DNA from: Rhodocytophaga aerolata
Lineage (GTDB): Bacteria; Bacteroidota; Bacteroidia; Cytophagales; 172606-1
Length of the DNA: 64,000 bases
Assembly (NCBI RefSeq): GCF_030503435.1
Contig: NZ_JAUKPO010000001.1
Location: 372,001 to 436,000, forward strand
Reading direction: 5' to 3'
Below the pieces are notes generated by a model. It was not told the origin of the DNA and did not search any database. It saw only the letters and a list, made by a program, of their open reading frames with translations. Position 1 is the stretch's first letter, and the number at the start of each line of letters is the position of its first letter. Of the stretch, positions 26,218 through 35,594 are shown piece by piece. Made by a program: the position numbers and the translations under genes.

Positions 26218-26973
26218 CTACTTTATGGCAAAAACGGCCTGCATTTCATAACGGAGCTTAATTTTTCTGAAATCTATTTCGGGTTCCTGAGCCATTTCAC
26301 CCCCGGCAGCATCGGCTTTCATCATCATCTCGTTGGCAGCTCTGTTATACACCGGATATGGCTGGTAAAACCCATCCGTACCTCCCATTTCGGTAATTTC
26401 CAACACGCCTCCCAGTTGCTCATTCAACCCTTCTACCAGATACCCGGCTTTCTCCTTGGCTGCCTGCAATGCTTTTAACTTTAGCTCTTTGCGGTATTGT
26501 TCAATTTTAGAATGTTCGTACCGGGAAATATTCACATATTCAATGCCTTTAGCATCTACCTTTGTCAATACATCATCTACTTTGGCTAAATTATTCAATT
26601 TCAACACATACCGGCGGCTCTCCAGGAAGTCTACTGGTTTCTTACGTTGATTCCACTGCCAGCGGTTGCCTGAAATATTCTCAATCTGAAAATTTTCTTT
26701 CGGAATACCTGCCCCACTGACCGCAGCCTGTAATTGTTTTTCTAACGCCGCAATCTCTACTTTATTCTTGTCTTTCTCTTTAAAATACTCCCGTAATGAG
26801 ATAGTAAAATAGATTTCATCCGGAATTACTTCCATCTCGGCGCTGCCGGTAACAGTAATTTTTTTTATATTCTGATTAGTTGTCTGCATTTGTGCCTGCG
26901 TTTTAGTTGAGCCTACCAGCAATCCTGTAATAATGCTTAAGAGAATAGCTAGCTTTACATACGGTGTGTTCAT
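26218..26973 (-). CDS. SIMPL domain exported protein
   Basis: A frame opens at 27021, but the ATG at 26973 gives a clean signal peptide (MNTPYVKLAILLSIITGLLV, cleaved near TQAQ). The 251-residue protein has the SIMPL/DUF541 pattern: KKITVTGSAEMEVIPDEIYF at the start, a middle with KVDAKGIEYVNISRYEHSK and KLKALQAAKEKAGYLVEGL, and a final strand KLRYEMQAVFAI. The family is periplasmic or outer-membrane-associated and of unclear function. It is monocistronic on the minus strand. Confidence 0.87.
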   Translation of the reverse strand: MNTPYVKLAILLSIITGLLVGSTKTQAQMQTTNQNIKKITVTGSAEMEVIPDEIYFTISLREYFKEKDKNKVEIAALEKQLQAAVSGAGIPKENFQIENISGNRWQWNQRKKPVDFLESRRYVLKLNNLAKVDDVLTKVDAKGIEYVNISRYEHSKIEQYRKELKLKALQAAKEKAGYLVEGLNEQLGGVLEITEMGGTDGFYQPYPVYNRAANEMMMKADAAGGEMAQEPEIDFRKIKLRYEMQAVFAIK

Positions 26974-27122
26974 AACTGTTTTTATTAATAGTTGGTATTT
27001 GCTCACAAGATGCAACAACAATGCCTATTCCATAAAGAAAACAGGTAAAACTACTTTATTTTTTGTCGTGCAACCATTCTAACGCGAGCAGGGTCTTGGG
27101 GAAAATGCTTTCTTGATGTATC

Positions 27123-27130
27123 TATTTTTG
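27123..27130 (+). promoter_or_regulatory. -7 element before the Cys-containing lipoprotein gene
   Basis: TATTTTTG matches TAnnTTTG exactly, 18 bases before the ATG. A TTGG at 27096-27099 is slightly too far for an ideal -33. Confidence 0.4.
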
Positions 27131-27148
27131 GCTTAACTTCTGTTTTTT

Positions 27149-27541
27149 ATGTACAGGTTAATTACTTCTTTCAGTGGCGTACTCCTCCTTTTCAGTCTGC
27201 TTTCTTGCGATAAAAACGACTTGTCTCCGGAAAACGCTGCCTTGGCATACTCCGCCTGTGGTGTAAAAGATCCGGCAAACGAATTACCATGGCTCAAAGA
27301 AATTATACATAAAGCAGAAAATGGTCCGGACAAATTCTCTGATGCAGGAACGGTGCAGCTGATTACTTACCAGGGACAATCGTATTTTATCTATCAAAAA
27401 TATGTAATGAGTTGCATGGCTTGCCTGGTATACGATTGCCAGGGAAATAAATTAGATATTCTCTCCAGGCCAGAACTGCACATGGCCATTATCGAGCATA
27501 TGTCGGAAAAGAATATTATTTACCGTTCACCATTCAGTTAG
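27149..27541 (+). CDS. Small cysteine-containing lipoprotein, unknown function
   Basis: The 130-residue product starts with a lipoprotein signal ending LLFSLLSC (Cys20 acylated). The mature part has Cys37, and a cluster Cys89-x-x-Cys92 with Cys97 (VMSCMACLVYDCQ), which could be a redox or metal site. I do not recognise the family, though similar small lipoproteins occur in Cytophagales. It has its own promoter and terminator. Confidence 0.7.
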   Translation: MYRLITSFSGVLLLFSLLSCDKNDLSPENAALAYSACGVKDPANELPWLKEIIHKAENGPDKFSDAGTVQLITYQGQSYFIYQKYVMSCMACLVYDCQGNKLDILSRPELHMAIIEHMSEKNIIYRSPFS

Positions 27542-27587
27542 ACAAACCGTAAGCTACTACAATAGAGTATCAAAGTATAATAAGCAG

Positions 27588-27635
27588 AAGCCACATTGGA
27601 AGGAGAGAATACTCCCATTGTGGCTTTCTTCTTTA
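27588..27635 (+). terminator. Terminator after the small lipoprotein gene
   Basis: AAGCCACA (27588-27595) pairs with TGTGGCTT (27619-27626), with partial pairing inside the loop, and a TTCTTCTTT tract follows. Confidence 0.7.
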
Positions 27636-27676
27636 TTATCTTATATTCGTGCATTCTATTACAAGCCACTATTTAT

Positions 27677-28060
27677 ATGCAAGTAACTAAAATCCACCAT
27701 GTAGCCATTATCTGCTCCGATTATCAGAAATCCAAAGCTTTTTATACCCAGATCCTAGGCCTGCCTATTATCCAGGAAACCTTCCGGGCAGAAAGAAACT
27801 CGTATAAACTGGACTTAGCTATCGGCCAACAACAGATAGAACTTTTTTCTTTTCCCAATCCTCCCAAACGCCCCAGCCGGCCTGAAGCACAAGGGCTACG
27901 GCACCTGGCCTTTGTCGTAGATAACATAGACGAAACAGTAAAAGAGCTGCAAGCGAAAAAAGTAGAAGTGGAAGCCATCCGGGTAGATGAATTAACAGGG
28001 AAACGTTTCACCTTTTTTAGTGATCCGGATGGTTTGCCACTGGAGCTGTATGAAAAGTAA
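27677..28060 (+). CDS. VOC family (glyoxalase-like) protein
   Basis: The ATG at 27677 is preferred over the frame start at 27596, because the vicinal-oxygen-chelate fold begins at QVTKIHHVAIICSDYQKSKAFY and the extra residues overlap the terminator. The 127-residue protein has two beta-alpha-beta-beta-beta modules. Likely metal ligands are His in KIHHVAI, Glu in QIELFSF, His in LRHLAFVVD, and Glu in LPLELYE. It resembles lactoylglutathione lyase-like proteins (the GloA2/SMU1112c type); the substrate is unknown. Confidence 0.88.
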   Translation: MQVTKIHHVAIICSDYQKSKAFYTQILGLPIIQETFRAERNSYKLDLAIGQQQIELFSFPNPPKRPSRPEAQGLRHLAFVVDNIDETVKELQAKKVEVEAIRVDELTGKRFTFFSDPDGLPLELYEK

Positions 28061-28175
28061 GCTTAATTCTATGGTACAAACAGTCGTTCCCTACGCTTGG
28101 AAAAAAGTGTGTATCGTTTAACTTCTTCTAACTTATTTGCATATTAGCACATTCACCAATCAGCTTAAAACTCGT

Positions 28176-28973
28176 ATGGCACAGCAAGCAAATTTATCTT
28201 ACCAACAAGCAGGCACTGGGTTTCCGGTAGTGTTACTGCATGGGTTTATGGAGAGCAAAGAAGTATGGAAAGCAGTAACAGCCAAGTTATCTGGCCACTT
28301 TCGGGTAATTGTACCGGATATGCCAGGGTTTGGCGAAAGCCTGACTAATTCACATTATCAATCGGTGGAAGCCATGGCCGACGAGATCCAAAAGCTGTTG
28401 CAAACCCTTCAGGTGACTCAGTGTATTATTATTGCTCACTCGTTAGGTGGCTATGTAGCATTGGCTTTTGCCGAAAAATTTGCTGATCAGGTAAAAGGCC
28501 TGGGTATGTTCCATTCTACTGCTTTTGCAGATAGTGAAGAAAAAAAGCAAAACCGCGACAAAACAGCTGACTTTATAGATAAGCATGGAGTACAACCGTT
28601 TGCTGAGAATTTTGTGCAGTCGTTGTTTTACAAAGAAAGAAAAGAGGAACTGGCTGATATTATTGCCAGTGTTTACCAGATGGCTTTACAAACTCCTAAA
28701 GCAACGGCTGTAGCCGTAACCAAGGCTATGCGCAACCGCCCCGACCGCACACAGGTTCTGAAGGAAGCTACTTATCCGGTGTTATTTATTGCAGGCAAGG
28801 CCGATGAAGCTGTTCCACTGGAAAAAAGTAAAGAAATGTTGTATCTGCCTAAAAATGCCCTTATTCAGCTTTTGGACGAAACAGCGCATATGGGCATGTA
28901 TGAACGTCCGGAAGAAACCTATTTTATGGTAGAGCAATTTTGCAGGTATTGTGTAGAAGTTACTAAAAAATAA
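28176..28973 (+). CDS. Alpha/beta hydrolase
   Basis: The ATG at 28176 starts directly at the fold (MAQQANLSYQQAG); the longer frame from 28137 uses TTG. The 265-residue protein has the oxyanion strand VVLLHGFMES, the nucleophile elbow AHSLGGYVAL, a late Asp region (GKADEAVPL) and the catalytic His in ETAHMGMYE. The pattern fits the haloperoxidase/esterase group. The real substrate is unknown. Convergent with the EamA transporter gene. Confidence 0.9.
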   Translation: MAQQANLSYQQAGTGFPVVLLHGFMESKEVWKAVTAKLSGHFRVIVPDMPGFGESLTNSHYQSVEAMADEIQKLLQTLQVTQCIIIAHSLGGYVALAFAEKFADQVKGLGMFHSTAFADSEEKKQNRDKTADFIDKHGVQPFAENFVQSLFYKERKEELADIIASVYQMALQTPKATAVAVTKAMRNRPDRTQVLKEATYPVLFIAGKADEAVPLEKSKEMLYLPKNALIQLLDETAHMGMYERPEETYFMVEQFCRYCVEVTKK

Positions 28974-29034
28974 GTTAGTGCAACATTCGTATGAACTGGC
29001 CTACTAGCCCTGCCTAGCTGTAAAAGTTGTGTTT

Positions 29035-29928
29035 TTACTTCTTGCGGTTTACCATATACACACCGGCAATAATGGCTATCATACTGATGTATTGCACCCA
29101 TGTCAGTTTTTCCCCGTCCAGTAAACCCCAGCCTAAGGCTACTACCGGAATCAGATATGTTACCGAAGCGGTAAAGATAGGCCCGGCCAACTGGATCACT
29201 TTATTAGACAGGACCGTAGCAACAGCCGTACCCATTAAGCCAAGCAATAGTACACAACCCATAGCCAGCAAACCTTCCCGGGTTTGAACTACGGAAATAT
29301 CAATATCTGTACTGAAAAAATAAGCTCCGGCTAACACTCCTACACTACACAAAGCCACAGACGTAATTTGCAGCGAAGGAATAGTATTCAGGTATCGTTT
29401 CACCAGATTTGCATTGATACCATAGCAAAAAGTGGCCACTACAGGCAGGATGGCATAGTAATTTGTAAAATCCAGTTTCCCTTCTGCATTAATAACGATC
29501 AGGAATACACAACCTGCCAGCCCTATCAGTAGTCCGATTAGTTTCTCTCTGGCAATCGATTGACTGAAAAACAGGGCACCTACCAGTAAGGTAAACAGCG
29601 GTGTGAGGGCATTTAAAATACCAGATACTGAGCTGTTCAACTTTGTACCGGCAGCAGCAAATAAAAAGGATGGAATAAGATTTCCCAGCAACCCGCTAAT
29701 AAACATAACTGGTATTTTATCTCTGGGCACTTTTCTAAGATGAAAAAACACCAGGGGCAATAGAAACACCGCTGCAGAAAATATCCGCAAGGACCCTACC
29801 TGGGAAGCCGAATAAACAGAAACTCCCTTCTTGATCAGAATAAAGGAGCTTCCCCAGATAAGGGCTAGAACACACAGTAATACCCAGGCTAAGGTCAGGT
29901 TAGCTTCCTTGGGTTTAGTAACAGACAT
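29035..29928 (-). CDS. EamA/DMT family transporter
   Basis: The 297-residue protein has ten predicted helices in two EamA halves (ALIWGSSFILIKKG near the start, and the repeat beginning about residue 150). The DMT-superfamily pattern PLFTLLVGALFFSQSIAREKL, with a matching second half, is clear. These proteins export amino acids or metabolites; the substrate cannot be told. It follows dusB on the minus strand after 49 bases and may be cotranscribed. Confidence 0.9.
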   Translation of the reverse strand: MSVTKPKEANLTLAWVLLCVLALIWGSSFILIKKGVSVYSASQVGSLRIFSAAVFLLPLVFFHLRKVPRDKIPVMFISGLLGNLIPSFLFAAAGTKLNSSVSGILNALTPLFTLLVGALFFSQSIAREKLIGLLIGLAGCVFLIVINAEGKLDFTNYYAILPVVATFCYGINANLVKRYLNTIPSLQITSVALCSVGVLAGAYFFSTDIDISVVQTREGLLAMGCVLLLGLMGTAVATVLSNKVIQLAGPIFTASVTYLIPVVALGWGLLDGEKLTWVQYISMIAIIAGVYMVNRKK

Positions 29929-29977
29929 GCAGATGAGAGGCGGTAATACTAGATAGTAACATACGTAGAAATATAGC

Positions 29978-30964
29978 TTAACACATCTGTAAATACTGTT
30001 CGGCTATTTCATCGAGAATTTCCAGGGTTTCTTCATAACTGCCTGCTTCTACCAGACGCATCCGGAAAGGTTTGAAATGTTCTATACCTTTGAAATAGTT
30101 GGTGTAATGGCGGCGCATCTCAAATATACCAGTTTTAGGACCTTTCCACCGGATAGAAAATTCCAGGTGTTGTTTGCATACGTCTACCCGTTCGGCGATC
30201 GTGGGCGGCACTAACTTCTCGCCAGTAGCCATGTAGTGCTTAATTTCGCGGAAGATCCAGGGATAGCCAATAGAAGCCCGGCCAATCATTACGCCATCTA
30301 CATTGTATTGAGTACGGTAAGCCATGGCTTTTTCCGGGGAGTCAATATCGCCATTGCCAAAGATGGGTATATTGATTCTGGGATTCCGCTTAATTTCACC
30401 GATTAACGTCCAGTCGGCTACGCCTTTGTACATTTGCACACGGGTACGGCCATGGATTGTTAAGGCAGCAATGCCAATATCCTGCAAACGTTCGGCTACT
30501 TCGGGCACATTTTTGGTATCATCATCCCATCCCAGGCGTGTTTTTACAGTTACTGGCAAATGCGTGGATTTAATAACGGCTTCTGTCATTTTTACCATTT
30601 TGGGTATATCCTGTAATAACGCAGCACCAGCCCCTTTACAAGCCACATTTTTTACCGGGCAGCCATAGTTAATATCTATCAGATCGGGATTTACCTGGGT
30701 AGCTATTTCGGCAGACATTCTCATATGTTCTATTTCACTGCCGAATAACTGAATACCAATGGGCCGTTCGTACTCAAAAATGTCCAACTTCTGCCGGCTC
30801 TTGGCTGCATCGCGTATCAACCCTTCTGAAGAAATAAATTCGGTATACATTAAATCGGCACCATTGGCTTTGCATACGGCTCTGAACGGAGGATCACTTA
30901 CATCTTCCATGGGCGCCAGCAACAGCGGAAACGCTCCCAATTCTATATTTCTTATTTTCGCCAC
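29978..30964 (-). CDS. dusB: tRNA dihydrouridine synthase B
   Basis: The 328-residue flavoenzyme reduces uridine in the tRNA D-loop. Signature segments are present: PMEDVSDPPFRAVCK, TEFISSEGLIRDA, INYGCPVKNVACKGAGAALLQD with the catalytic cysteine, KTRLGWDDD, and GNGDIDSPEKA. TIM-barrel order and length are normal for the DusB branch. It is the likely first gene of a small minus-strand unit with the EamA transporter. Confidence 0.94.
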   Translation of the reverse strand: MAKIRNIELGAFPLLLAPMEDVSDPPFRAVCKANGADLMYTEFISSEGLIRDAAKSRQKLDIFEYERPIGIQLFGSEIEHMRMSAEIATQVNPDLIDINYGCPVKNVACKGAGAALLQDIPKMVKMTEAVIKSTHLPVTVKTRLGWDDDTKNVPEVAERLQDIGIAALTIHGRTRVQMYKGVADWTLIGEIKRNPRINIPIFGNGDIDSPEKAMAYRTQYNVDGVMIGRASIGYPWIFREIKHYMATGEKLVPPTIAERVDVCKQHLEFSIRWKGPKTGIFEMRRHYTNYFKGIEHFKPFRMRLVEAGSYEETLEILDEIAEQYLQMC

Positions 30965-31238
30965 AACAATCTGTGTTTTAAATCCCGTTTTATTATTGTA
31001 AAATGCAAGCAGATTCCTAAAAGTTCTTATAGCTGTGCAGAATGTACAGTCAATCTCTGAAAGCCACTACGTCGGTTCTACAGTGATAGAGAGCTGATAC
31101 GTGCCATATGCTTACATCCGTAAATTAAAATTTTGCCGTAAATTTACATGAAATGGCCATACTATAGTAGAAGAATCAGCAGAATCCACAAAAAGCCATT
31201 ACATATGGCCATAGAAAGTAAATGTATATACATGAATT

Positions 31239-32183
31239 ATGACTAATTTATATAATGACTATCCGGTAGCCAGAGAAAGAAATCCCTTGTATGAAATTTT
31301 TATCCTGGTCATGTTTGTGCTCATTGGGCTGTTTGTGGGGTATTTTGTAGGAGTAATGATCGCCTTGGTAGTATTAGGATTTGATATTACCTCCTTTCAA
31401 ACAGTACTTACCAATCCTACCGCTAACCCAGATGCCTGGAATATTATTATGATTTTGCAAGCGGTTCCAGCGCTGGGTGCTTTTATTATTGCCCCGCTTA
31501 TTTATACACAAACATTTGCCAACAAGCCTGTTCAATCGCTTAACACTTCTAAAGAGGTATGGCTCATTCCGGCTTTGCTTTGCGCCTTTCTTATTATTGC
31601 TTTTATGCCGTTTAATGCCTTGTTTATTGAATGGAACAGCAAAATGAACCTGCCGGCCTGGCTGGAAGGGCTAGAGCAGTGGATGCAGCAAAAAGAAACT
31701 GCTTTAAAAGAACTTACTGAATACCTAACTACATTTGATACATTTCCGCAGTTATTCGTTGGCTTTTTGGTTATAGCTTTAATTCCGGCAATCGGAGAAG
31801 AGTTATTGTTCCGAGGCTTAATTCAACCCAGAATGTACCGCCTTACCCGCAATGTACATGCGGCTGTCTGGATTACAGGCTTTATTTTCAGTGCTATTCA
31901 CCTGCAGTTTTATGGCCTCATTCCCCGGATGCTGCTGGGCGTATTGTTAGGGTATTTGTATGTGTGGTCTGGCAACTTGTGGTACCCCATTATAGGCCAC
32001 TTTACCAACAATGGATTTACCCTGCTAATGATTTTTTTGCATAACCGCAAAGCCATAGATATTGATATTGAAGCCACCTCCTCAGTACCTATAGGTACCG
32101 CACTGTTAGCTGCTTTAGTAACAGGAAGCATATTATTTGTATTGAAACGATATTATTTTAAGAAGGAGACAAGCACCGCATAA
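31239..32183 (+). CDS. CPBP family intramembrane metalloprotease
   Basis: The 314-residue protein has about eight helices and the complete CPBP (Rce1/Abi) site: Glu187-Glu188 with Arg192 (EELLFRG), Phe217-x-x-x-His221 (FSAIHLQF) and His254 (GHFTNN). These are membrane-embedded CAAX-type proteases; the substrate is unknown. Its stop codon overlaps the start of the DUF2007 gene, and cdsA follows, an order often seen in Bacteroidota. The intergenic space before it (274 bases to dusB) shows no clear promoter. Confidence 0.9.
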   Translation: MTNLYNDYPVARERNPLYEIFILVMFVLIGLFVGYFVGVMIALVVLGFDITSFQTVLTNPTANPDAWNIIMILQAVPALGAFIIAPLIYTQTFANKPVQSLNTSKEVWLIPALLCAFLIIAFMPFNALFIEWNSKMNLPAWLEGLEQWMQQKETALKELTEYLTTFDTFPQLFVGFLVIALIPAIGEELLFRGLIQPRMYRLTRNVHAAVWITGFIFSAIHLQFYGLIPRMLLGVLLGYLYVWSGNLWYPIIGHFTNNGFTLLMIFLHNRKAIDIDIEATSSVPIGTALLAALVTGSILFVLKRYYFKKETSTA

Positions 32184-32389
32184 TGAACAACTGGCAAAAA
32201 GTATACACCAGCCTGATCGGCCACCAGGCAGAGATCGTGAAAGGTGTACTCGAAACACATGGAATTCCGGCGGTAGTGATGAACCGGAAAGATTCCTCTT
32301 ACCATTTCGGACATTTTGAAGTGCTGGTACCGGCTGACAATACAATTGAGGCGTTAAAAATAATTTCGGATGAGATTAACTTTAAGTAA
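32183..32389 (+). CDS. DUF2007-like small protein
   Basis: This 68-residue protein starts at the TAATG overlap with the CPBP gene. The pattern NNWQKVYTSLIGHQAEIVKGVLETHGIPAVVMN, then FEVLVPADNTIEALKII, matches the DUF2007 family (putative signal-transducing proteins with a GlnB-like fold). Its end overlaps cdsA by 20 bases, so translation of the three genes is coupled. Confidence 0.88.
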   Translation: MNNWQKVYTSLIGHQAEIVKGVLETHGIPAVVMNRKDSSYHFGHFEVLVPADNTIEALKIISDEINFK

Positions 32390-33203
32390 GCTTACCAACC
32401 TGCAGCAGCGTGTAATTGCGGCAGCTATTGGAGGCTGTATTCTGGTAGGATCTATTTTATGGAGTGAATGGTCTTACTTTTTTGTATTTTTTTTTCTGTG
32501 CATGTTGTCGCTGCTGGAGTTTTACAAACTGGTGGGTTTAGATGGCAATATTCCACTCAAAACGTATGGCACCCTTTCCGGGCTATTTATTTTTGTGCTT
32601 ACCTTCTTTATTGAGAAAAAGATTATCGGCTTCCAGTATTATTTTCTTATTTCCCCGGTTGTATCGTTTATATTTTTCATCAAACTCTATAAGAAAGCCG
32701 ACCTCAAACCATTTACCAACATTGCTTTCACTTTCCTCGGAATTATTTATGTAGCTATCCCTTTCTCCTTACTCAACTTATGTGCCTTTGCTACCGGAGC
32801 CTATAGCTACCAGATTATCTTAGGAAGCTTATTTCTTTTATGGGCCAGTGATACTGGTGCTTATTTTGCAGGGGTAAACTTTGGCAAAACCAAACTCTTT
32901 GAAAGGGTTTCTCCCAAAAAGTCGTGGGAAGGATTTATGGGTGGCGCCATATCTTCTGTGACGGCTTCTATATTTATCTCCTGGAATTTTGGAGACTTAA
33001 CTTCCTGGCAATGGCACTGTATAGCCATTATTATTGTAGTAGCCGGCACCTATGGCGATCTGGTAGAATCCTTATTCAAGCGGAGTATGGCTATTAAGGA
33101 TTCAGGTAGCAGTATTCCTGGGCATGGCGGCTTTCTGGATAGGTTCGATGGCTTGCTGCTCTCGGCTCCTTTTATAGTGACATTCATACGAATTTTTGGA
33201 TAA
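32370..33203 (+). CDS. cdsA: Phosphatidate cytidylyltransferase
   Basis: The 277-residue inner-membrane enzyme makes CDP-diacylglycerol for phospholipid synthesis. The CdsA signature is complete: WASDTGAYFAGVNFGKTKL, SPKKSWEGFMGG, and near the end YGDLVESLFKRS with KDSGSSIPGHGGFLDRFDG. The ATG at 32370 overlaps the DUF2007 gene by 20 bases. It is the last gene of the CPBP-DUF2007-cdsA unit. Length is normal. Confidence 0.96.
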   Translation: MRLTLSKLTNLQQRVIAAAIGGCILVGSILWSEWSYFFVFFFLCMLSLLEFYKLVGLDGNIPLKTYGTLSGLFIFVLTFFIEKKIIGFQYYFLISPVVSFIFFIKLYKKADLKPFTNIAFTFLGIIYVAIPFSLLNLCAFATGAYSYQIILGSLFLLWASDTGAYFAGVNFGKTKLFERVSPKKSWEGFMGGAISSVTASIFISWNFGDLTSWQWHCIAIIIVVAGTYGDLVESLFKRSMAIKDSGSSIPGHGGFLDRFDGLLLSAPFIVTFIRIFG

Positions 33204-33306
33204 AACCTATATAATCTTACATTTTTGAATTTTTTATGGCGTAAATTCGTATTTTTAAAAAGTGTCCGCCTGAAATGGATAGGACACTGGTCAGAAATAA
33301 CCGGGC

Positions 33307-33978
33307 ATGCTTATGAACAATTTACTCTTTACATACAGCTATAAAATACCAAGTTTCTTTTTACTCATTCTGTGTGTATTAGCCATTACTGTTCAGCAAG
33401 CAAAAGCCCAGGGTAAAGAGCCTATTATTCAGTTTTCAGGAATTATTATTGGCGGCGACAACTCTGAACCCGTTCCTGGAGCCCATATTTATGTTCCCAA
33501 AGCCGGCAGAGGAACTACGACTAACCCTTATGGATTTTTTTCTATGCCAGTAATGGCTGGCGATAGTATTATTATTAGTTCTGTCGGGTATCAGCGGCAG
33601 TATTATGTAGTGCCTCCCAAGAATGAAAAAGGCTACTCTGTGGTAATTGAGTTGCAATCTGATGTTACTACACTGCCCGTAGTAGAAGTATATCCCTACC
33701 CTACGGAGGAATTATTTAAAGAAGCATTTTTAGCATTGCAAATGCCGGATGAGAAGCAGCAGCAAGCCATGCGGAAAAACCTGGATCAGCAATTGCTTTA
33801 CCAAATGTCTATAGCCGCCGGACCTGGAGCCGGGGAGAGTTTCCGGAACTTTACCAGTCAGCAGCAATACTACAATGCCAACCGCAATTTTGCTCCTACG
33901 TTGCAACTACTCAACCCTTTTGCCTGGGCTCAGTTTATTAAACAGATAAAGAACGGCGATTTTAAAAAGAAAAATTAA
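33307..33978 (+). CDS. Exported protein with carboxypeptidase-like regulatory domain
   Basis: The 223-residue protein has a signal peptide (hydrophobic region at about 16-32, cleavage after AKAQ). A carboxypeptidase-D regulatory-like beta-sandwich follows (PVPGAHIYVPKAGRGTTTNPYGFFSMP, IIISSVGYQ). The last 100 residues are Gln- and Asn-rich and unassigned. It is not a full TonB receptor. Probably a periplasmic or outer-membrane-associated protein of unknown role, monocistronic. Confidence 0.82.
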   Translation: MLMNNLLFTYSYKIPSFFLLILCVLAITVQQAKAQGKEPIIQFSGIIIGGDNSEPVPGAHIYVPKAGRGTTTNPYGFFSMPVMAGDSIIISSVGYQRQYYVVPPKNEKGYSVVIELQSDVTTLPVVEVYPYPTEELFKEAFLALQMPDEKQQQAMRKNLDQQLLYQMSIAAGPGAGESFRNFTSQQQYYNANRNFAPTLQLLNPFAWAQFIKQIKNGDFKKKN

Positions 33979-34070
33979 CCAGGTGTAGTTCTTAAAAATT
34001 TCTTGTTTCAGGAGGGTAGAAAATCATTCAGTATAACTGTTGGATCGATTCTCTACGCAAAATCCGGTAT

Positions 34071-35501
34071 TTATCTTTCTATTTCTTTTTGCACCTTTAA
34101 ACCCATTTTTCTACCTGTTTCTTTCATAAATCCATAGGCCTCTGCAAACTCATTACGGATTTCTCCTTCCAGAATGGCTTCCCGGAGAATAGTTTTAATA
34201 TCCCCTACTTCTTTAGAAGGTTTTAAGCCAAACGTTTCCATAATGATCTCCCCGGTTATTACCGGCTGGAAGTTGCGCAGTTTGTCCCGTTCTTCCAGTT
34301 CGTGCAGTTTGCGTTCTACCTTATCAAAGTTCTGGATGTAGCGTTTTACTTTGTCGTGGTTTTTAGACGTAATATCGGCCCGGCACAAAATCATTAGTCC
34401 CTCCAGGTCTTCCCCAGCCTCAAATAGCAGGCGCCTTAAAGCTGAATCAGTAATATTCTCTTTTACCAGAGCAATGGGACGCAAATGCAGCCTTACCAGT
34501 TTTTGCACAAACCGCATTTTTTCATTTAGCGGAAGCTTAAACCGCTTAAAAAGGCCAGGAGTCATTTTAGCACCCAGGTCTTCGTGTCCGTGAAAAGTCC
34601 ATCCTACTTTTTTGTCGTACCGTTTAGTGGGTGGTTTGGCAATATCATGCAGAATAGCTGCCCACCGCAGCCACAAGTCATTGGAGTGTTTGCTTACATT
34701 ATCCAGTACTTGCAGCGTATGATAAAAATTATCTTTATGGCCTTTGCCCTCCAGGGTTTCTACACCTTGCAGGGCCACCATTTCCGGAAAAATAATTGAC
34801 AGGAGTCCTGAATGGAACAGCAGTTTGAATCCGTAGGAAGGAGTAGGCGAAAGAATGATTTTGTTGAGTTCTTCCGTAATGCGCTCCATAGACACAATTT
34901 CTATCCGCTCCTTCATTTGAGTGATAGCATCAAAAGTATCCGGGGCTATATCGAAACCTAATTGTGAGGCAAACCGGATGGCCCGCATCATCCGTAGCGG
35001 ATCGTCTGAAAAAGTAATAGCCGGTTCGAGAGGTGTGCGGATATTTTTTTTCTGAATATCTTTTAATCCATTGAACGGATCTATTAAGTCACCAAAATTG
35101 CTTTCATTCAAGCTAATAGCCATGGCATTTATGGTAAAATCACGCCGGTTCTGATCGTCTGTTACCGTTCCTTCTTCTACAATGGGCTTGCGGGATTCAC
35201 GCTGGTAAGATTCTTTGCGGGCACCTACAAACTCTACTTCCCACTCGCCTATCTGGAGCATAGCCGTACCAAAATTCTTGAAGATAGCTATCTGATTTTC
35301 CCGTTTGCTCTCTTTGGCCACTTGCCTGGCTAGTTCTATTCCATTGCCGATACATACAATATCTATATCTTTAGATGGCCTCCGCATTACCAGGTCGCGC
35401 ACAAAGCCGCCAATTACATACGCTTCCACTCCCTGCTGGCGGGCGGTATGGGCCACCAGTTCGAATATTGGATTTTTATGGAGTGTGTCTGTAAAGTTCA
35501 T
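34071..35501 (-). CDS. cca: CCA-adding tRNA nucleotidyltransferase
   Basis: The ATG at 35501 is preferred over a TTG at 35522. The 476-residue protein has the polymerase-beta-type nucleotidyltransferase head (VIGGFVRDLVMRRPSKDIDIV with the DxD carboxylates), the RRDFTINAMAI motif, the DDPLRMMRAIRFASQLGF RNA-binding segment, and an HD domain (HDIAKPPTKR). This is the bacterial class II CCA enzyme with HD. It follows the Sua5/YrdC-type gene on the same strand, both serving tRNA maturation. Confidence 0.93.
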   Translation of the reverse strand: MNFTDTLHKNPIFELVAHTARQQGVEAYVIGGFVRDLVMRRPSKDIDIVCIGNGIELARQVAKESKRENQIAIFKNFGTAMLQIGEWEVEFVGARKESYQRESRKPIVEEGTVTDDQNRRDFTINAMAISLNESNFGDLIDPFNGLKDIQKKNIRTPLEPAITFSDDPLRMMRAIRFASQLGFDIAPDTFDAITQMKERIEIVSMERITEELNKIILSPTPSYGFKLLFHSGLLSIIFPEMVALQGVETLEGKGHKDNFYHTLQVLDNVSKHSNDLWLRWAAILHDIAKPPTKRYDKKVGWTFHGHEDLGAKMTPGLFKRFKLPLNEKMRFVQKLVRLHLRPIALVKENITDSALRRLLFEAGEDLEGLMILCRADITSKNHDKVKRYIQNFDKVERKLHELEERDKLRNFQPVITGEIIMETFGLKPSKEVGDIKTILREAILEGEIRNEFAEAYGFMKETGRKMGLKVQKEIER

Positions 35502-35594
35502 GCGGCTGAGTAAAGAGTACAAAATTTCTAAATTTCAGGCTCTAATCAAAGTAATACTTACAATTAAGCCTGCAACCTCTTCAGGTATCCCTGT

